Assembly (NCBI GenBank): GCA_021129835.1
Contig: JAJOKM010000108.1
Span: forward strand, 1-17,861
Length of the DNA stretch: 17,861 bases
Direction: 5' to 3'
From: Thermodesulfovibrionales bacterium
Lineage (GTDB): Bacteria > Nitrospirota > Thermodesulfovibrionia > Thermodesulfovibrionales > Dissulfurispiraceae
Under the pieces are notes generated by a model. The model was given only the letters and a program-made list of their open reading frames with translations. It was not told the origin of the DNA and ran no database searches. The translations under genes were made by a program, and so were the position numbers. Shown here piece by piece: positions 14,221 to 17,861 of this stretch (position 1 is its first letter; every line of letters starts with the position of its first letter).

Positions 14221-15563
14221 AGACAGGAAGCAGACGGCAGACAGTTGATTTAATAATTTGCGGCGATTACATCCTTACAATGAACGAAAAAATGGATTTA
14301 ATAAGAGATGGCGCTATCGCCGTTAAGGACAAAAAAATAGTCGCTGTTGATACCGCTGACACTATTTTTAAAAAATATACCTCGGAAAAAATCATAAAAG
14401 GCAACTGCAGAGCAGTACTGCCTGGGCTTATAAACACCCACACACATGCTGCAATGGTCTACTTTAGAGGGCTTGCAGATGACCTTCCCCTTCAGAAATG
14501 GCTGTCAAAACATATCTGGCCTGCCGAAAATCACTGGCTCAGTCCTGAGTTTGTCTCTAATGCTGTTGCCCTCGCCTGTTTAGAGATGCTAAAGGCTGGG
14601 ATTACGACTTACAATGATATGTATTTCTTTAGTGATAGCATTGCGGCAACAACAAAGGATATGGGGATGAGGGCCGTCATTGGTGCTGGCATTCTTGATT
14701 TCCCCACTGTTTCAGCGAAGACAACAGATGAATATCTCATGAATGCCAAACAGTTTATAAATAACTGGACCGCAGACGAACTAATCGTCCCCTGCATTGC
14801 GCCTCATGCTACATACACATGCAGCCCTAAGACATTGAAAAAGGCTAAAGCAATGGCTGAAAATTTTGATGTGCCTCTCCATATTCATCTCTCAGAGACA
14901 GAATGGGAGGTCAACGAAATTATATTTAAGTATGGGAAGAGGCCTGCTGAGCACCTTGAATCGATCGAATTTCTGGATTCAAGGGTTATAGCTGCTCACT
15001 GTGTATGGCTTAAGAGTAATGAAATAGAGATACTTGCAGACAAAGGCGTAGGCGTTTCTCATTGCATTAAGAGTAATTTAAAACTCGCATCAGGGATCGC
15101 ACCTGTTGTAGAGATGATTAATTCAGGAGTGAAGGTTGCTTTTGGTACTGATGGCGCTGCAAGTAACAATGATTTAACCATACTCAGCGAAATGTCTATT
15201 GCGGCAAAGATTCATAAGACAATAGCAAAGGATCCCACTGTTTTAGATGCAAAGACAGCTCTCCTCATGGCAACAAAATGGGGTGCAGATGTGCTGGGAC
15301 TTGGTAGCATTATTGGCAGCATCGAAAAAGACAAATTTGCTGATATAATAACCATTGATCTGAAAAAACCGCATCTTATACCTATTTATGATATTTACTC
15401 CCATATAGTTTACTCAGCAGCGGCATCCGATGTAGAGACGGTCATAATAAATGGCAGGTTGGTTGTTAATAATAGAAAACTTACTACAAGCGATGAAGAA
15501 GAGATACTGATGAAGGCCTTAGAGTGGCAAAGAAAGATAGCCTTGTATAATGCAGGGCACTAA
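14217..15563 (+). CDS. mtaD: Amidohydrolase, 5-methylthioadenosine/S-adenosylhomocysteine deaminase type
   Basis: Members of this family deaminate MTA or SAH to the inosine forms, feeding salvage of methionine-cycle by-products. From ATG 14217 the protein has 448 residues. Metal and substrate residues of the family are visible: HTH (His75, His77), Glu104 in WPAEN, His197 in APHATYTCSP, His224 and Glu227 in LHIHLSETEWE, His261 in AAHCVWL and Asp312 in FGTDGAASNNDL. A C-terminal barrel-flanking sandwich follows (KFADIITIDL...VIINGRLVV). I chose this ATG because it overlaps the recJ stop as ATGA; GTG 14163 and ATG 14178 are in-frame alternatives inside recJ. Related guanine or chlorohydrolase-type enzymes cannot be excluded by sequence alone. 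Confidence 0.88.
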   Translation: MKTGSRRQTVDLIICGDYILTMNEKMDLIRDGAIAVKDKKIVAVDTADTIFKKYTSEKIIKGNCRAVLPGLINTHTHAAMVYFRGLADDLPLQKWLSKHIWPAENHWLSPEFVSNAVALACLEMLKAGITTYNDMYFFSDSIAATTKDMGMRAVIGAGILDFPTVSAKTTDEYLMNAKQFINNWTADELIVPCIAPHATYTCSPKTLKKAKAMAENFDVPLHIHLSETEWEVNEIIFKYGKRPAEHLESIEFLDSRVIAAHCVWLKSNEIEILADKGVGVSHCIKSNLKLASGIAPVVEMINSGVKVAFGTDGAASNNDLTILSEMSIAAKIHKTIAKDPTVLDAKTALLMATKWGADVLGLGSIIGSIEKDKFADIITIDLKKPHLIPIYDIYSHIVYSAAASDVETVIINGRLVVNNRKLTTSDEEEILMKALEWQRKIALYNAGH

Positions 15564-15602
15564 AGATTTCCCGATTTAAACAACTAAAGAACCGGACTAA
15601 AC

Positions 15603-16133
15603 TTACCATGTTCTTATGGGCCCACTATCTATATGAACAAATCCACGATAAAGCCCTACCCCACCAACACCTTGTGCCCTGGCAGCATAAAAAACTCTGC
15701 GGTTACTAACTCCTTGTATTGCGAAGTCTATCGCGCGCCCATGGAGATGGAAGCTATTTAGGGAGACACGCCTTCCGAGCCTCCTTAGATATTCGTTAAA
15801 GACTGCTGAACGGAACCCCGAAATTATCTGCAGAGGGGCATTTCTACTATCGATACTAAAGATACTCTGTATATCGTAAAGCAGATTTAGAACTTGGATG
15901 CAAATGGGCTTGACTTCATTGGTAAAACGGCATCTTAAAAGATAATTTATCTCTTCTAACGCTTTGCTGTCATAGTGGCCCGCTGAATAATATTTTATAT
16001 TTAATGTTTCACCGGTATGGATATTACGCATATTAAGCGTCCTTGCAGTCTTTTCAGACGCCAGGATATTATTGAAAGGGTAGACTACTGCGCCCACAAC
16101 TATAGCCTTTAGAAAACCCCTCCTCGATATCAT
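15603..16133 (-). CDS. DUF882/YcbK-like M15-type peptidase with Tat signal
   Basis: This 176-residue protein resembles the YcbK (MepK) group of putative zinc peptidases that trim peptidoglycan cross-links. It begins MISRRGFLKAIVVGAVV, a twin-arginine signal, so it is probably exported folded to the periplasm; cleavage may fall after ILAS (about residue 26). The family pattern is clear: IISGFRSAVFNEYLR, then SFHLHGRAIDF with His129 and Asp136, then VGGVGLYRGFVHIDSGPIRTW with His167, giving a likely His-Asp-His zinc site. A GAGG ribosome site lies 7 nt before the ATG. It is downstream of ctpA on the same strand, separated by 170 nt of repeats, and converges with mtaD. Activity on particular cross-links is inferred from the family. 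Confidence 0.9.
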   Translation of the reverse strand: MISRRGFLKAIVVGAVVYPFNNILASEKTARTLNMRNIHTGETLNIKYYSAGHYDSKALEEINYLLRCRFTNEVKPICIQVLNLLYDIQSIFSIDSRNAPLQIISGFRSAVFNEYLRRLGRRVSLNSFHLHGRAIDFAIQGVSNRRVFYAARAQGVGGVGLYRGFVHIDSGPIRTW

Positions 16134-16303
16134 AGAAGTGCCTCACATATCAGTTATCAGTTAACTGATAGCCTCTGATTTTTATTCAAAAGTAGCTTTT
16201 AACCCCGTCGAGGTGAATCTGTGCAGCCAGACATCAAAGGCAATTTAAATATCAAATATCAAAATGCAAATTTGATTTTTAATATTTGATTTTTGATATT
16301 CTT
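16134..16303. repeat. Repeat-bearing gap between ctpA and the YcbK-like gene
   Basis: Two repeats are visible. TATCAGTTAACTGATA (16155-16170) is a perfect 16-bp palindrome preceded by another TCAGTTA unit. An AT-rich imperfect inverted repeat spans 16248-16300 (AATATCAAA against TTTGATATT, with further ATCAAA/TTTGAT pairing) and lies just after the ctpA stop on its strand, where it could serve as a terminator. The middle (about 16180-16240) shows nothing I can name. Confidence 0.6.
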
Positions 16304-17464
16304 TCATGCCGCTCCGGGCAACTCTCTGAAGATTTCCCATGTCCTCAGGAGGTCTATAGCTCTTTGCAGTTGAATGTCTTCGTCTTCTTCTATAACGGCC
16401 TCTACTATAATCCGAGGAGTAATTCCTTCCTCTTTTATTGGAATTCCCTTTGGTGTATAATATATCGCCGTCGTAAGGTTTATTGCAGATCCATCATGAA
16501 GTGGTATTAGTGACTGCACAGTTCCCTTCCCGAAGGTCTGCTCCCCAAGAATAACAGCTCTGTCCCAATCACCTAACGCGCCTGCAACGATCTCTGATGC
16601 GCTTGCGCTGCCTCTATTCACCAGTACAACCATTGGCAGGGCATAATCAAGCCTAATTCCTCGTGCGTAGAAGTTCGTTCTCCTGTCTTGTCCGTCTTTA
16701 ATATATACCACTAGCTTGCCTTCAGGAAGAAATTGCCCCGCAACATCTACAGCGCTGCTTAAAAGGCCTCCAGGATTGTTTCTCAAATCAACAATAAGAG
16801 AGCTTATCTCCTTTTCTTGTGTAAGTATGCTGAGTGCATCAGAGAGCTCTTTCGCTGTCTTCGTCTGAAAAGCGCTTATCCTTATATAACCGATCCCTTC
16901 CTCGAGGAGTTCGTACCTTACGCTCACTATCTCGATTATTTCTCTTGTTATGTCAAAATCCTTTGGCTCTTCTAATTTATCTCTGAGTATTGTCAAGATT
17001 ACAGGCGTCCCTATCTCTCCTCTTATCCTACTGACGGCCTCAGAAAGACTCATGGCCTCTGCAGGCTCATGGTCTATCTTTATTATTATGTCTCCGGCCT
17101 TTAAGCCAGCCTTATAAGCAGGTGTACCCTCTATAGGGGATATTACTGTCAGGTTTTCATCTCTCATCCCTATCTGTATGCCAACACCCGCAAACTCTCC
17201 CTTCATCCTAATCGTCTTCTCTTTGAGCTCCTCCTGAGTTAAGAAGGTCGAGTGAGGGTCGAGGCTCTCTATCATCCCCTCTATTGCTGCCTGTATTAGA
17301 TCCCTTGCCTCTACATCCCCTACGTAATGCTCTTTAATAATAGAAATGGCCTCCTTAAATGTTCTTACCTCTTCATATACCACTCCTTCTTTGGCAATCG
17401 CCAAGGTGATGCTACATACAGCAAAAATAATAAAAAATAACAGAACTATCTTTTTTTTAGTCAT
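16304..17464 (-). CDS. ctpA: C-terminal processing protease, S41 family (CtpA)
   Basis: CtpA-type enzymes are periplasmic serine proteases that recognise substrate C-termini, often controlling cell-wall hydrolases. The 386-residue product has an N-terminal hydrophobic signal or anchor (about 5-24), a helical segment with SLDPHSTFL at 67-75, a PDZ domain at about 90-165 (GVGIQIG...AGLKAGDIIIKID), and the S41 core with IVDLRNNPGGLL at 224-235. Likely catalytic residues are Ser288 in NRGSASASEI, Lys313 in TFGKGTVQ and Gln317. The start has a GAGGGG ribosome site 6 nt upstream. A consensus TATAAT lies on the minus strand at 17541-17536. The envC-like gene often found upstream of ctpA is absent. 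Confidence 0.95.
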   Translation of the reverse strand: MTKKKIVLLFFIIFAVCSITLAIAKEGVVYEEVRTFKEAISIIKEHYVGDVEARDLIQAAIEGMIESLDPHSTFLTQEELKEKTIRMKGEFAGVGIQIGMRDENLTVISPIEGTPAYKAGLKAGDIIIKIDHEPAEAMSLSEAVSRIRGEIGTPVILTILRDKLEEPKDFDITREIIEIVSVRYELLEEGIGYIRISAFQTKTAKELSDALSILTQEKEISSLIVDLRNNPGGLLSSAVDVAGQFLPEGKLVVYIKDGQDRRTNFYARGIRLDYALPMVVLVNRGSASASEIVAGALGDWDRAVILGEQTFGKGTVQSLIPLHDGSAINLTTAIYYTPKGIPIKEEGITPRIIVEAVIEEDEDIQLQRAIDLLRTWEIFRELPGAA

Positions 17465-17663
17465 ATCAATCCCCTCTTTTATTATAAGGTCACGGTTTAC
17501 AGGCTGTATACCTTCTTACTGCTCCCCGCTGTAATATTATACCTTATTGTACAGATTTTATGAAACATTATCTAATACCCTTTAATATTTCTGCGCTTGG
17601 CAGCAAATTCGACTTTCAGTTAAATTTAGAGTCTTTCTATTATAACACCAAGACTTCTTATTC

Positions 17664-17717
17664 GGTAAAATCACATGATAAAATCCTTAGCAAGGGATTT
17701 TATCATGCGATTTTACC
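17664..17717. repeat. Long hairpin with 23-nt arms
   Basis: Bases 17664-17686 and 17695-17717 are complementary in 22 of 23 positions around an 8-nt loop, with arms beginning GGTAAAATC and ending GATTTTACC. No long T-run follows on either strand, so it is more likely an amplified intergenic palindrome than a standard terminator. Confidence 0.75.
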
Positions 17718-17758
17718 CTGTTTCCTTTGAAAATACTTTTTTGTTATTGCTCTTCACT

Positions 17759-17823
17759 TGTCATTGCGAACGAAGTGAAGCAATCTGGGCGGGATTGCCA
17801 CGCCCTTCGGGCTCGCAATGACA
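17759..17823. repeat. Palindromic repeat of the TGTCATTGCGA type
   Basis: TGTCATTGCGA (17759-17769) is the exact complement of 17813-17823. Inside are a GAAGTGAAGCAATC stretch facing GGATTGCC and a small GCCCTTCGGGC hairpin with a TTCG loop (17802-17812). I recall closely similar palindromes as high-copy intergenic repeats in several bacterial phyla, which I cannot check here. Confidence 0.75.
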
Positions 17824-17861
17824 TTTTCATGCCCTTTTGTGTGCTGAAAGCACATGCAGGT

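Larger units (their letters stand above)
17465..17861. other. Gene-free region upstream of ctpA with two strong palindromes
   Basis: I see no gene in these 397 bases. The first 80 probably form the ctpA promoter and leader: a TATAAT box reads leftward at 17541-17536, with no convincing -35 hexamer. About 17550-17660 is AT-rich with nothing I can name. Two inverted repeats follow, at 17664-17717 and 17759-17823, listed separately. The last 38 bases are unassigned. Confidence 0.6.

Overview
The window reads as chromosomal DNA from a Gram-negative bacterium with an AT-leaning composition. An outer membrane is implied by an RlpA-like lipoprotein, a periplasmic M15-type peptidase with a Tat signal and a CtpA protease. 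The yajC-secD-secF-recJ order, the HslVU protease and the dense sprinkling of short palindromic repeats in gene gaps would fit Nitrospirota or a deltaproteobacterial-type lineage. That placement is an inference from gene style, not a search result.

Layout from left to right. Positions 1-478 hold no convincing gene but several nested repeats. murA (479-1735, +) meets an rlpA-like gene tail to tail with overlapping stop codons. On the minus strand, transcribed right to left, come an uncharacterised 358-residue protein (4390-5466), hslV, hslU and the rlpA-like gene; the last three overlap or abut and probably form one operon. Divergent from the uncharacterised gene is a small P-loop kinase resembling APS kinase (5553-6083). 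Next come tRNA-Val(UAC) and tRNA-Asp(GUC), a MITE-like element with a 4-bp target duplication, and a second inverted-repeat element touching the end of truA (minus). truA and nadB diverge across a heptamer-repeat hairpin.

From 9444 to 15563 a tightly packed plus-strand operon runs yajC-secD-secF-recJ and then an amidohydrolase of the MTA/SAH deaminase type. yajC carries an apparent one-base frameshift in a run of seven T. recJ carries an in-frame palindromic repeat insertion. The last part, on the minus strand, has a DUF882/YcbK-like peptidase and ctpA, followed by a gene-free end (17465-17861) with two strong palindromes.

Most genes are housekeeping: peptidoglycan precursor synthesis and remodelling (murA, rlpA-like, YcbK-like, ctpA), protein quality control (hslVU), protein export (yajC, secD, secF), DNA repair (recJ), NAD synthesis (nadB), tRNA modification (truA) and nucleoside salvage (mtaD). 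I found no defence system, prophage, CRISPR array or transposase gene. The most unusual material is the repeat load (at least six kinds of short inverted repeat, one of them inside a coding sequence), the broken yajC frame, the unassigned His/Glu-rich protein next to a diverged kinase, and a set of genes whose likely -10 boxes sit almost on the start codon.
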